Shown: positions 18,024 through 26,645, counted from the stretch's first letter. The stretch: 64,000 bases of DNA from a virus (IMGVR_UViG_3300012269_000002:1-64000), one strand, 5' to 3'. Made by a program: numbers and translations. The notes: a model not told the origin generated them from the letters alone.

Positions 18024-18512
18024 ATGGCAGACTTACTAATGAAAATGCCCGTACCATACGAGCCTAAAAGGAAAAATAGATGGTTACTAAGGTTTCCAGC
18101 TGATTTAGGAATACAGGAATGGTGGTTAGCATCGGCATCAAGACCATCTATTAATCAAAGTGATGTTGAGATACCTTTCTTAAATACATCTACTTGGGTA
18201 ATAGGTAGATTTACGTGGGAACCGATAACGGTAACCTTTAGAGACCCTATTGGGCCTTCGGCTACCCAAGCTATTATGGAATGGGTACGTTTACAATCTG
18301 AAAGTATCACTGGTAGACAAGGTTATGCCGCTGGGTATAAAAAAGATGTTGAATTGGAAATGCTTGACCCAACTGGGGTTGTTGTTGAAAAATGGGTACT
18401 TCAAGGTACTATGTTAACAACAGTTAATTTTGGTGATTTATCTATGGATGATGACAGTATAGCCGACATTACAGCCGACCTAAGGTTTGACCGAGCAATA
18501 CTTTTGTTCTAA
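18024..18512 (+). CDS. Tail tube protein (gp19-like)
   Basis: Builds the inner tail tube inside the sheath. It is 162 residues, almost the same as T4 gp19 (163). Typical features are the N-terminal PYEPKRKNRWLLRFPADLGI strand, WLASASRPS, VIGRFTWEPITVTFRDP, and AIMEWVRLQSESITGRQGYA before the C-terminal strands. It is a single gene flanked on both sides by related homing endonuclease genes. A short inverted repeat and two direct repeats follow its stop. Confidence 0.93.
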   Translation: MADLLMKMPVPYEPKRKNRWLLRFPADLGIQEWWLASASRPSINQSDVEIPFLNTSTWVIGRFTWEPITVTFRDPIGPSATQAIMEWVRLQSESITGRQGYAAGYKKDVELEMLDPTGVVVEKWVLQGTMLTTVNFGDLSMDDDSIADITADLRFDRAILLF

Positions 18513-18544
18513 CTTAACACACTTATAATAAGTTACTTACGTTT

Positions 18545-18605
18545 TATCGAATCATAAAACATAAGTAATATCAGAGTATCGAATCATAAAACATAAGTAA
18601 TATCA
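18545..18605 (+). repeat. 29-bp direct repeat, two tandem copies
   Basis: The 29 bases from tatcgaatcat to gtaatatca occur at 18545-18573 and again at 18577-18605 with 3 bases between. Upstream acttacgttttat can pair with ataaaacataagt inside copy 1, giving a 13-bp hairpin with one mismatch just after the tail tube gene. May be a processed or weak terminator, or residue of the endonuclease insertion. Confidence 0.75.
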
Positions 18606-18606
18606 T

Positions 18607-18645
18607 AAAAAAGTCCGTTTAAACATTGTTTAAACGGACTTTTTT
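18607..18645. terminator. Strong bidirectional terminator after tail tube
   Basis: Perfect 17-bp stem (aaaaaagtccgtttaaa / tttaaacggactttttt) with loop cattg. The TTG of the promoter for the next gene lies in this loop and 3' arm, so terminator and promoter overlap. Confidence 0.92.
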
Positions 18646-18656
18646 CTTTATATTTG
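18626..18656 (+). promoter_or_regulatory. Bacteroidetes-type promoter for endonuclease copy 2
   Basis: TTG (18626-18628), 20 bases, TATATTTG (18649-18656), a full consensus match. The ATG at 18661 starts 5 bases after the end of the -7 box, so the mRNA should be leaderless or nearly so. Confidence 0.75.
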
Positions 18657-18660
18657 TGTT

Positions 18661-20325
18661 ATGAATATAAAAGAGATATTATTAGAATGTAAAGAAGTTC
18701 ATAAGAATAAATATAATTATTCCAAGGTGACTTACGTTAATGCTAAAACTAAGGTTGTTATAGGTTGTCCAGAACATGGTGATTTTGAACAATTATTATA
18801 TAGTCACAAAAATGGTTTTGGGTGTAATGAATGTGCTTTAATTGTGAGGGCTAATAAACGTAGGTTAAGTCAAGATGACTTTATTGAACAATGTAAAAAT
18901 GTTCATGGTGATTATTATGATTATTCATTAGTTAATTATACTAAAATTAAAAATAATATTAATATAATTTGCCCAAGACATGGTAAGTTTGAACAAACTG
19001 CCGATGACCATAAGAATGGTCGTGGGTGTGTTAAGTGTTATAGGTCTAAACAATCTGAAAATAATCTTAAAGAAAATACTGAATCTTTTATTGATAGATT
19101 AAATTCTGAGCTCCCAAATAATGATTATGATTTTTCAGAAGTTAATTATATACATGGTAAGTCTAAAGTAATTATTACATGCCCAATACATGGTAGATTT
19201 GAGAGAAAGCCTAATTTAATACTGGATAGTAAAAAAATATGTTTGGGGTGTTCACCTAAAAAGATAGCCAGTAATAGGATTACTACTGAGGAATTTATTA
19301 TTAGGGCCATTAAAATACATGGTAATAAATATGATTATTCGAAAGTTGTTTATAAATCACCAAAATCTAAAATAATAATAATTTGCCCAGAGCATGGTGA
19401 ATTTAAACAATCAGCATATAATCATATAAATCCAATTAATTTTATGGGTTGTAATGAATGTGGTAAAAAATATGATAAAAGTGAAAATGAAGTATCTGAT
19501 TTTATAACTACATTGGGTATCTATTTTGAAAAAAATAATAGGTTAATTCTAAATGGTAAAGAATTGGATATTTATATTCCGTCTCTTAATGTCGCTATTG
19601 AGTATAATGGGTTATATTGGCATTCTGAATTACATAAAGATAATAACTATCATTTAGATAAAACAATAGAATGTGAAAAACTAGGAATTCAGTTAATTCA
19701 TATTTTTGAAGATGAATGGTTAGATAAACGAGAAATTGTTGAGAGTAGATTGAAGAATATATTAGGGTTAACTAACATTAAGGTTTTTGGTCGTAAATGT
19801 GTGGTTCGTGAAATACCAACTAAAGAGTGTAGGTTATTTTTTGATATGAATCACTTACAGGGGTATACTAACTCGAAATATAAATTAGGTTTATATTATA
19901 ATGATGAGTTAATTTCAGCTATGTTATTTACCACCCCAAGATTAGGTATTGGTGCTAAGTTCGATGGTTATGAATTAACCAGGTTTGTCAATAAACTTAA
20001 CACTAGTGTTGTTGGGGGTGCTGGTAAATTATTAAAACATTTTATAAAAACCTATAATCCAAATGAAATAAGAAGTTATGCTGATAGAAGATGGAGTGAT
20101 GGGGGTCTTTATAATAAACTTAATTTTATTAAAATGAATATAAATAAACCAAATTACTGGTATGTTAAAGGATTAAAAAGATATCATAGATTTAATTTTA
20201 GAAAAGGAAAGTTAAATGATATGGGTTATAATATTGAGGGTAAAACTGAGCGTGAGATTATGTTAGAGGCTGGTTATTTAAGGATTCATGATTGCGGAAC
20301 AATGCAATATATATTAAAACCCTAG
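18661..20325 (+). CDS. Free-standing Vsr-type homing endonuclease, copy 2
   Basis: Paralogue of the endonuclease at 16266-17924, 554 residues, same architecture. It has four N-terminal DUF723-like zinc modules (NKYNYSKVTY, KVVIGCPEHGDFEQ, GCNECA), a nuclease core (LDIYIPSLNVAIEYNGLYWH, GIQLIHIFEDEW) and a C-terminal domain (RSYADRRWSDGGLYNKL, HRFNFRKGKL). Unlike copy 1 it has its own host-type promoter overlapping the upstream terminator. Its stop codon lies inside a terminator hairpin. The two copies bracket the tail tube gene. Nuclease family is clear; the exact target is unknown. Confidence 0.85.
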   Translation: MNIKEILLECKEVHKNKYNYSKVTYVNAKTKVVIGCPEHGDFEQLLYSHKNGFGCNECALIVRANKRRLSQDDFIEQCKNVHGDYYDYSLVNYTKIKNNINIICPRHGKFEQTADDHKNGRGCVKCYRSKQSENNLKENTESFIDRLNSELPNNDYDFSEVNYIHGKSKVIITCPIHGRFERKPNLILDSKKICLGCSPKKIASNRITTEEFIIRAIKIHGNKYDYSKVVYKSPKSKIIIICPEHGEFKQSAYNHINPINFMGCNECGKKYDKSENEVSDFITTLGIYFEKNNRLILNGKELDIYIPSLNVAIEYNGLYWHSELHKDNNYHLDKTIECEKLGIQLIHIFEDEWLDKREIVESRLKNILGLTNIKVFGRKCVVREIPTKECRLFFDMNHLQGYTNSKYKLGLYYNDELISAMLFTTPRLGIGAKFDGYELTRFVNKLNTSVVGGAGKLLKHFIKTYNPNEIRSYADRRWSDGGLYNKLNFIKMNINKPNYWYVKGLKRYHRFNFRKGKLNDMGYNIEGKTEREIMLEAGYLRIHDCGTMQYILKP

Positions 20326-20340
20326 GAATTCCTAGGGTTT
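20317..20340. terminator. Bidirectional terminator, endonuclease/phosphoesterase
   Basis: Perfect 10-bp stem (aaaccctagg / cctagggttt) with loop aatt and T-run, overlapping the endonuclease stop codon and serving the convergent phosphoesterase gene too. Confidence 0.88.
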
Positions 20341-20341
20341 T

Positions 20342-21085
20342 TTATTTACCATACTTTTTATTTAATTCTTTTTCATAATCGGTATAATTGATTAACGGAA
20401 AGAATTCCCCAATATTTAAACAAATATGTTGACAATTAAATCTAAGAGTCCTTATATTTTGGTGAAAATGACCATAAAAATGATGGGTAATATTGTTATT
20501 TTCATTAATTATATTAAAAGCTGTCGATAACAATTCTCTTTCCAATATTAAATCATCCATTAATTTATCATCATATGTAGCAAATCTATTAATAATTTCA
20601 GGTGTTTTACCTGGAACATTAATCGGTGGTATAAAACTAGGGGTGGTATGTGTAACCAAAATATCAATACCCCTAACTTCTTTTAAGAAATCCTCATTTA
20701 AAACAAATAATTCATCTTCCCAATGCGAGTTAGTTTCAAGTCTTCTAGGGACCCTATCTATACTAATGGCACCACCTATACCAAGTATTTTTTTATTCTC
20801 TATTTCCAAAACGGTATAATCGGGGTGTAGTTTTAAATTGGATAATAGATAGTCACCCTTAAAAAATTTAGGGTCGTCATGATTACCCCTGATAACGTGT
20901 AGGGTTATATCCCTTTCCTTTAGAAATTCGTTGAAGAATTCTAATTTTTTTATTTCGTTACTTGTTCTAGTAAACCCAACACCATAATCACCAACATGTA
21001 TTATATGTTCGTTAGTTATTTTTTTTTGCTTTATTGTCCATTGGATAAAAGCATCGTTACCGTGAGTATCCCCTAAGAAAATCAT
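20342..21085 (-). CDS. Calcineurin-like metallophosphoesterase
   Basis: A 247-residue phosphoesterase with the five metal-binding blocks of the family: GDTHG near the start, HVGDYG, VIRGNHDDP, ILVTHTTPS and HFYGHFHQN. By family it hydrolyses phosphoesters with two metal ions. The substrate (protein, nucleotide or nucleic acid) cannot be told from sequence. It is on the minus strand with a perfect host-type early promoter 29 bases upstream of its ATG, so it is probably an early gene and not part of the tail block around it. Confidence 0.85.
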   Translation of the reverse strand: MIFLGDTHGNDAFIQWTIKQKKITNEHIIHVGDYGVGFTRTSNEIKKLEFFNEFLKERDITLHVIRGNHDDPKFFKGDYLLSNLKLHPDYTVLEIENKKILGIGGAISIDRVPRRLETNSHWEDELFVLNEDFLKEVRGIDILVTHTTPSFIPPINVPGKTPEIINRFATYDDKLMDDLILERELLSTAFNIINENNNITHHFYGHFHQNIRTLRFNCQHICLNIGEFFPLINYTDYEKELNKKYGK

Positions 21086-21113
21086 ACCGTTATAAAATTT
21101 TTATTAATTTACG

Positions 21114-21145
21114 CAAATATAATAAATAAAAAACACTTATGCAAA
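21114..21145 (-). promoter_or_regulatory. Bacteroidetes-type promoter for phosphoesterase
   Basis: On the minus strand: TTTG (21145-21142), 20 bases, TATATTTG (21121-21114). Perfect match to the -33/-7 consensus. Confidence 0.8.
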
Positions 21146-21162
21146 TAAAACTTTACTTATTA

Positions 21163-21169
21163 TATTTAT
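21163..21169 (+). promoter_or_regulatory. Candidate late-promoter motif before gp26-like gene
   Basis: TTATATTTATTTAGTAGA lies 50 bases upstream of the ATG at 21213, divergent from the phosphoesterase promoter. Confidence 0.35.
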
Positions 21170-21212
21170 TTAGTAGATTAAGAATAATAAAATTTTAAAA
21201 ATAGTTTTAATT

Positions 21213-22274
21213 ATGAGTGATAAAAAACCAGATGTTTTTCAAACAAAAAACACAGATAATATGGAATTTCCAAGTCAAATTTCTAGTGCAGAGGAACTTG
21301 CGGCTAATAAAATGAAAAGAAGAACCGAGGAACAAATTAAACTTAGGTCTGAAAATTTAGCTAAAAGTGAGGAAATAGCTAGGGAAACCGAAAAAACAAG
21401 ACTAATACAAATGGAAGAAAAAAATGCTCACCAATCAAATCAAAATTCTAGTAATCAACAAATGATAGAGCCAACGGTTAATTACCCACAAGTTACTAAA
21501 GCACCAGAACTTAGTGATATTGAAATAATGAGCCAACCCCAAATGAATCAAGCATTTGATGTAATCCCATTACCGTCCGAGGGTAAATTATACCCATCTA
21601 AAAAGAAAAGTATCAAGGTTGCGTATTTAACGACCGCTGATGAAAATATTCTTACGTCACCTAACTTAGTTGATAGTGGGCAATTTTTGGAAATACTATT
21701 AAATAGAAAGATTTTAGAACCAGAACTAAGATATAGTGATTTACACACTGGTGATAGAAATGCTATTATGGTTTGGCTTAGGGCCACTGGTTATGGTACT
21801 GATTACCAAATACAAATGTTGGATAAAAATAATGTACCATTTGAAACATCCTTTGATTTAAGTACTCTTAAAACAATAAAATTAGGTGCTGAACCAGATT
21901 TGGAAGGTTTATTTTATTTTAAAATGCCATTAAGTGGTGATGATATAAAATTTAAACTATTAAGCGTTGGTGATGTTGATGCAATAGGTGAATTATTAGA
22001 ATTGGATAAGGTTAATGGTGTTACTATTAATACTGAACCTACCCACATTTTAAACTTTCATATAATTGAGGTAAACGGTGATAGAAGTAGAGATTTTATT
22101 AAGGAATATTCAAATAATATTAGAACATTAGATGCTCAGAAACTTAGGAAATTTATTAGTAGTATCGAAAGCGGTATAGATTTAAATGTCGATATCAAGA
22201 CTCCTGGGGGTGGGTCTATAACTACATTTCTTCCAATTAACCCAAGCTTTTTTTGGCCTAACTCGGAATTATAA
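21213..22274 (+). CDS. gp26-like baseplate/tail assembly protein (chaperone)
   Basis: A 353-residue protein. Residues about 1-100 are charged and low-complexity with many Gln and Glu. From about 115 the sequence FDVIPLPSEGKLYPSKKKSI, then AYLTTADENILTSPNLV and HTGDRNAIMVWLRATGYG, is typical of the T4 gp26/gp51 baseplate-hub assembly family (T4_baseplate). These genes usually sit just before the tape measure and are thought to act like tail assembly chaperones. The gene ends in a run of seven T (22248-22254, codons S-F-F-W). After it the next reading frame continues open into a conserved-looking domain, suggesting a programmed frameshift. A late-type motif lies 50 bases upstream. Confidence 0.75.
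   Translation: MSDKKPDVFQTKNTDNMEFPSQISSAEELAANKMKRRTEEQIKLRSENLAKSEEIARETEKTRLIQMEEKNAHQSNQNSSNQQMIEPTVNYPQVTKAPELSDIEIMSQPQMNQAFDVIPLPSEGKLYPSKKKSIKVAYLTTADENILTSPNLVDSGQFLEILLNRKILEPELRYSDLHTGDRNAIMVWLRATGYGTDYQIQMLDKNNVPFETSFDLSTLKTIKLGAEPDLEGLFYFKMPLSGDDIKFKLLSVGDVDAIGELLELDKVNGVTINTEPTHILNFHIIEVNGDRSRDFIKEYSNNIRTLDAQKLRKFISSIESGIDLNVDIKTPGGGSITTFLPINPSFFWPNSEL
22248..22254 (+). promoter_or_regulatory. Candidate programmed frameshift site (T7 run)
   Basis: AGC-TTT-TTT-TGG: a run of seven T, eight codons before the stop of the gp26-like gene. A +1 (or -2) shift here continues without a stop into the frame of the downstream gene. A -1 shift meets a stop within three codons. Confidence 0.5.
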
Positions 22275-22344
22275 AACGAGTTTATTAGAAGAGATTTATG
22301 CTTGTACCAAACACATAGGGTTTTCATACCAAGATACGCTTAGT

Positions 22345-22530
22345 ATGCCTACTTACGAAAGGAGGTCCTATTTATCATTATTGATAAATGAAAATACTAG
22401 AAAATCTGAAAGGATGGAACAAGAAATGGAAAATACTACCAATAAGAACGCAAAGGGTAGTAGGACCAGTAGGGTTAGTGGTGAAACACTTAAAGCAAGA
22501 TTAAAAAACGGAGAAATACCTAACAATTAA
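22345..22530 (+). CDS. Frameshift extension of gp26-like protein (GT-like)
   Basis: The first ATG in this frame is at 22345, giving 61 residues, but the frame is open from 22222 without any ATG, GTG or TTG start before 22345. The peptide before the ATG (LLEEIYACTKHIGFSYQDTL) reads straight into MPTYERRSYLSLLINEN. In related phages the pattern of a helix, then GxSYxD, then MPxYERRxYLxLL forms one unit. The domain therefore seems to begin upstream of any normal start, and is best explained as the C-terminal part of a frameshift product of the upstream gene, as with lambda G/GT and the -2 shift in phage Mu. The C-terminus is basic and Ser/Thr-rich. A terminator hairpin overlaps the stop. Confidence 0.6.
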   Translation: MPTYERRSYLSLLINENTRKSERMEQEMENTTNKNAKGSRTSRVSGETLKARLKNGEIPNN

Positions 22531-22552
22531 ATAAGTTAGGTATTTTTTTCGT
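22514..22552 (+). terminator. Terminator after tail chaperone gene
   Basis: 11-bp stem (aaatacctaac / gttaggtattt) with a 10-base loop containing the stop codon, followed by a T-run. Confidence 0.85.
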
Positions 22553-22560
22553 TTATTAGA

Positions 22561-22567
22561 TATTTAT
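22561..22567 (+). promoter_or_regulatory. Candidate late-promoter motif
   Basis: AGATATTTATAGTAAATA, 26 bases upstream of the ATG at 22587 and just after the preceding terminator, which makes a promoter here expected. Confidence 0.5.
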
Positions 22568-22586
22568 AGTAAATACCATAATTTAG

Positions 22587-23936
22587 ATGAAAAAACTAAT
22601 TATTAACGAGTCTCAACTAAGGCTTATAAAGAATTTATTACTTGAGAATAAAACTCAGGATTTAATTAAAAAAGTTAACATCGGTGATATTATTTTAATT
22701 TACAGGGAAAATGTTGAAAAACATTTAATCTTTGAAGTTATAAATAATTTACCCGATGGTGTTTTTATGAGACCAGCTGATACAAATTCTAAGGATAGAG
22801 ATAAATTGATTAGGTTCAATATCATGGATTTGGATGGTGATACATTGAATTTAAAATGGATTGATAGCCCAGAAGGTGAAAAGGTTGGTAAACCTAGTTG
22901 GAAGAACGTAACCGTAAAAAATATAACTGGTTATAGTTTACTTGATTCGGATAAAAATCCTAAGGGTTTTGTTAAGCTTAGTGATGAGGAAGAGGAAGAG
23001 GTTAATACCGATAATTCAGTAGAGGATGATGATAATATTGAGGATAATCAAAGTGAAAGCGAATATTTAAAAACACTAATATCTAGTTTGGACGAAATTG
23101 AGGTCGGTAGTAAACACATTTTGACCTTAAGTGATAATAGTAAAATACATTTTGAGGTTATTGATAAAGTACCTAATAAAATTGGTATTAAAATATTAAA
23201 AAATGTTGGTAAAGAAGCTAAACGATATGATAAATTAATTGATAATATCCTAGAACTTGAACCATCATCAAAAACAGTTAAATTAGTTAATGGTAAAAAA
23301 ATATTTAACATATCATTTTTAAGTTACCCAGATGATAGGGATATTAATGAAGTTGATGAGGATGATGTAGATGTTGGAGAACCAGTAGTAATCAGTAACA
23401 TAATTAATTTTGAAAAATCTTATATAGATGCGAGTACGGATGTTAGTTCTTATGCAACCATTACTGATAAAGAAGCCATGAGTATGATTTTAAAAAACCC
23501 TAAGATTAGAGGTGCGTTTATGAAGCAACCAACATTATGGGATATGATTACGAATAGTGAACCAAAAGGTCTTATTAAGGCTAAATCTATTCTTGATAAA
23601 GTTTATAATGGTGACAATGAATCTAATAAACAGGTTACCGATGTTTTAAAAATTCCCAATAAAATAAGTTTTAAACTTTTAGGTGATTCATTTAGTGAAG
23701 AAATTGATGGAGTTACTTATAAATTAAATAATGAAGTTAAATATATTGCAAAAAATAGGGCCAAGAGAGATGGTGGAGTATTTTCAACTATTTTAACTAA
23801 AGGTGGTATGGAACTATTTATTTATAGAATTAAAAATAAAGATAACGAAGAATATTTAGCCAGAATAATTATAAATTCGGATAGTGGTAAGGACTTTAAA
23901 GAAAATAGGGTTATAAAAATATTTAAACAACAATAA
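22587..23936 (+). CDS. Hypothetical acidic protein upstream of tape measure
   Basis: A 449-residue protein that I do not recognise. It begins with a helix-forming stretch MKKLIINESQLRLIKNLLLE. Two similar beta-rich segments follow: residues about 25-110 (NIGDIILIYRENVEKHLIFE) and about 165-255 (EVGSKHILTLSDNSKIHFEV). They look like an internal duplication separated by an acidic linker (DEEEEEVNTDNSVEDDD). The C-terminal third is mixed. The LLLE at the end of the N-terminal helix would fit an L-x-E prohead-protease site in T4-like phages, but this is a guess. It sits between the tail assembly chaperone and the tape measure and is preceded by terminator plus late-type motif. Confidence 0.6.
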   Translation: MKKLIINESQLRLIKNLLLENKTQDLIKKVNIGDIILIYRENVEKHLIFEVINNLPDGVFMRPADTNSKDRDKLIRFNIMDLDGDTLNLKWIDSPEGEKVGKPSWKNVTVKNITGYSLLDSDKNPKGFVKLSDEEEEEVNTDNSVEDDDNIEDNQSESEYLKTLISSLDEIEVGSKHILTLSDNSKIHFEVIDKVPNKIGIKILKNVGKEAKRYDKLIDNILELEPSSKTVKLVNGKKIFNISFLSYPDDRDINEVDEDDVDVGEPVVISNIINFEKSYIDASTDVSSYATITDKEAMSMILKNPKIRGAFMKQPTLWDMITNSEPKGLIKAKSILDKVYNGDNESNKQVTDVLKIPNKISFKLLGDSFSEEIDGVTYKLNNEVKYIAKNRAKRDGGVFSTILTKGGMELFIYRIKNKDNEEYLARIIINSDSGKDFKENRVIKIFKQQ

Positions 23937-23939
23937 TAT

Positions 23940-26489
23940 ATGGCTTCAAATGATGATTTTTTAAAAAATCTAACAGCTTCGGCTAAAATACAAAAACAGT
24001 TAACTTCAAGTGTTGGTGAATATGCCAAGGCTATAGCTACTATTGGTGAAATTCAAGAAAATATTAAAATTGCGTTAGAGGGTCAAAAAGCTATTGAGGC
24101 AGATTTATTATTATTAAGACAAGAGGAACAGGACTTAATCAATAAAATGGCTGGTGATAGTGCTAACCTAACCGAAGCTGAACGTAGAAGATTAGCAAAT
24201 TTAGCGATAATAATAAGAAATCAACAAAATATTTCTGACGAACTAGTAAAACAAACTACCTCATTAAATAGACAGAATGATGAGTATATTCAGATAATTA
24301 AAAACGTTAGTAAGGTTAATTTAGGGGTGAGTACCGTTCTTAAAAGTTTAACTAAAGTACCTGGCTTAATTAAAAAAGGTTTTGGTGCTCTAGATGATAC
24401 TGGTATTTTTAAGGTTGATAAAGAAATAAAGTTAACGTCTAGAAGTCTTAATATTTCAAAAGCTAATTCAGATGCATTTGGTCTTAGTTTAAATAAGGCT
24501 GCTAAGTCAACAAGTATGATAGGTGTTCAAACAGAAGACTTATCTAAAATGCAAAAATCATATTCAGAAGAAATAGGTAGGTCCGTAGTACTAAGTGAAG
24601 AAGGTCTAGTAGCTATGTCTAGAATGGCACAAGGTACTAACCTAGGTACCGAGGGTGCTGCTGCTATGGCAGCTGAAATGGATAAATTCAACTTATCGGT
24701 TGAGGCTTCTGCCGATTACGTTGAGGAAACGGTTAAGCTAGCCGCTAAAATGGGTGTAAATTCAGATAAAGCAATTAAAAATTTACAAACAAATCTTAAA
24801 TTAGCTCAAAAATTTAATTTTAAAGGTGGAGTTGCTGGAATTACCATGATGGCAAATGAGGCCGCTAGGCTTCGTTTAGACATGGATGGGATATCTGGGC
24901 TAGCTGATAAGGTGTTTAGGCCAGAGGGTGCCGTTGAAATGGCTGCACAGCTACAAGTTATGGGTGGTGAGTTTGCAAAACTAGGTGACCCTTTCACATT
25001 AATGTTTAAAGCTAGAAATGATTTTGCTGGTTTTGCTAAGGATATTTCAAAGGCTACGGTTGAATTTGTTGACTTTAATGATGAAACTGGTGAGACAATC
25101 CTTAAGGGTGGTCTAGCGGCTGATAGAATGAGGGAGATTTCCAAGATTACGGGTATCGCCACTGATAAATTGGTTGAGATGGCTGGCGCACAAAAAAGGT
25201 TGGAGAAATTCGATTCGATTATCCCAAGTGTAATTTCAGATAAGGAAGATAGAGAAATGATTGCATCTTTAGCTACAATGAAAGATGGTAAGGCTGAAAT
25301 AGTACTTTCTGGTGGTGAAAAATTTAATTTAAAGGATATTACCGATAGTACGCTAAAGTATATAAAGGCGAATGATGAAGGTTTAAAAGAAAGGGCTGAA
25401 GGTTCTAGAAGTTTTGATGAGAACATTACTGATTTTAAAAATACAATGAAATCTACATTTTTACCATTAGCTCAAACATTGGCCAAGGATATTGGCCCCA
25501 AGATACAGGGAATGGTTGATTATTTAAGGGATAATGATTGGTTTGGTAAGATAGAGACATTTATGAAAGGTGTTGGAAGTGCCGTAACGACATTTGGTGA
25601 TATATTTAGTCCAAAAGGATTATTAATTGCTGGAATAGCTACACTTATAGCTCAACCAGCTTTATGGGTTATACGTGGACTAAAATTAGCTAAAGGATTT
25701 ATGAGCGGTGTTCGTGGCATGGGTGGTATTGGTGATGGAAAAACTGGAAGTAGAACTGGTTCTTCTGGTAGTGGAATGTTTAATACTAGTAGAACTGGTG
25801 CTGGTATGTCTAAGTCGGCTAAGATGGGGATGAATTTTAAAAGTGCCAGTAAAGGTATTGGTAGTAGGCTTGGTGGACTTACCGCTGCTGGATTTTCTGG
25901 TTATGATGAGTGGTCTGAAAATAGTGAAAACGGTATGGGAGATGGTGAAAATGCCACTAGAACTGCCGCTAGAGCTGGTGGTGCTGGTTTAGGTGCCTGG
26001 GGTGGTGCCGCTGCTGGTGCTGCTATCGGTAGTGTTGTTCCAGTAATTGGTACAATTATTGGTGGAATTATAGGTGGTATAGCTGGTGGTGCTTTAGGTG
26101 ATTATGTTGGTGATAAAGCTGGTGATATAGGTTTCGGTAGTAGTGGTAAACCAATAAAAAGTGTTGATGATGGTATCATAAGTTTTAACCCTAACGATAA
26201 ATTTATGTCGGTTGGTAGTGATGCCATGATTGCTGGAACTAACGTAAACGGAAATAAAAAACTAGCTGAAACGATATCAACTGGTGGTTCTGGTGGCTCA
26301 AGTGAGGTTAAACATAAATTTGATGATTTAAATATTAATATTTCATTGAATAGTGACACTGCATGGTTAAATAGAATCGGTTCGGATATCGCTAACGATA
26401 GGACTTTTGTTAGGGAATTAACTATTAAAATACAAGAAGAAATTAGAATGGCAATAGGTGGTGGAAAACTAAATCCTAACCCAATATAA
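23940..26489 (+). CDS. Tail tape measure protein
   Basis: Fixes tail length and is ejected with the DNA. It is 849 residues. The N-terminal 150 residues are a long coiled coil (EYAKAIATIGEIQENIKIAL, LLLLRQEEQDLINKMAG), followed by helical Ala-rich segments. Residues about 675-735 form a strongly hydrophobic Gly/Ala stretch (GAAAGAAIGSVVPVIGTIIG) that could insert into a membrane. The C-terminus is a beta-rich EVKHKFDDLNINISL segment. The place after the assembly chaperone and before baseplate hub genes matches tape measures. It begins 3 bases after the preceding stop and ends before an AT-repeat and terminator. Confidence 0.8.
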   Translation: MASNDDFLKNLTASAKIQKQLTSSVGEYAKAIATIGEIQENIKIALEGQKAIEADLLLLRQEEQDLINKMAGDSANLTEAERRRLANLAIIIRNQQNISDELVKQTTSLNRQNDEYIQIIKNVSKVNLGVSTVLKSLTKVPGLIKKGFGALDDTGIFKVDKEIKLTSRSLNISKANSDAFGLSLNKAAKSTSMIGVQTEDLSKMQKSYSEEIGRSVVLSEEGLVAMSRMAQGTNLGTEGAAAMAAEMDKFNLSVEASADYVEETVKLAAKMGVNSDKAIKNLQTNLKLAQKFNFKGGVAGITMMANEAARLRLDMDGISGLADKVFRPEGAVEMAAQLQVMGGEFAKLGDPFTLMFKARNDFAGFAKDISKATVEFVDFNDETGETILKGGLAADRMREISKITGIATDKLVEMAGAQKRLEKFDSIIPSVISDKEDREMIASLATMKDGKAEIVLSGGEKFNLKDITDSTLKYIKANDEGLKERAEGSRSFDENITDFKNTMKSTFLPLAQTLAKDIGPKIQGMVDYLRDNDWFGKIETFMKGVGSAVTTFGDIFSPKGLLIAGIATLIAQPALWVIRGLKLAKGFMSGVRGMGGIGDGKTGSRTGSSGSGMFNTSRTGAGMSKSAKMGMNFKSASKGIGSRLGGLTAAGFSGYDEWSENSENGMGDGENATRTAARAGGAGLGAWGGAAAGAAIGSVVPVIGTIIGGIIGGIAGGALGDYVGDKAGDIGFGSSGKPIKSVDDGIISFNPNDKFMSVGSDAMIAGTNVNGNKKLAETISTGGSGGSSEVKHKFDDLNINISLNSDTAWLNRIGSDIANDRTFVRELTIKIQEEIRMAIGGGKLNPNPI

Positions 26490-26549
26490 AAATTATTTTT
26501 AAAAATAATTGATTTAAAGCTTGACTTTGTGGAAAATTTTCTGTAATAT

Positions 26550-26645
26550 TGTTATATATAGTAATATAATATATAATATATAATATATAATATATAATAT
26601 ATAATATATTATATATAGTAATATAATATATATTATATATAGAAA
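26550..26645. repeat. AT-only repeat tract (7-bp unit)
   Basis: About 95 bases made almost only of A and T, with about six copies of atataat flanked by two copies of ttatatatagtaatataatata (one at each end). It lies in the untranslated gap after the tape measure. It can fold on itself extensively; no gene or known origin signal is seen. Confidence 0.75.

Noticed and set aside
18513-18660. A small RNA or tRNA between tail tube and endonuclease
   Set aside because: The sequence is explained by direct repeats, a terminator and a promoter; no cloverleaf found.
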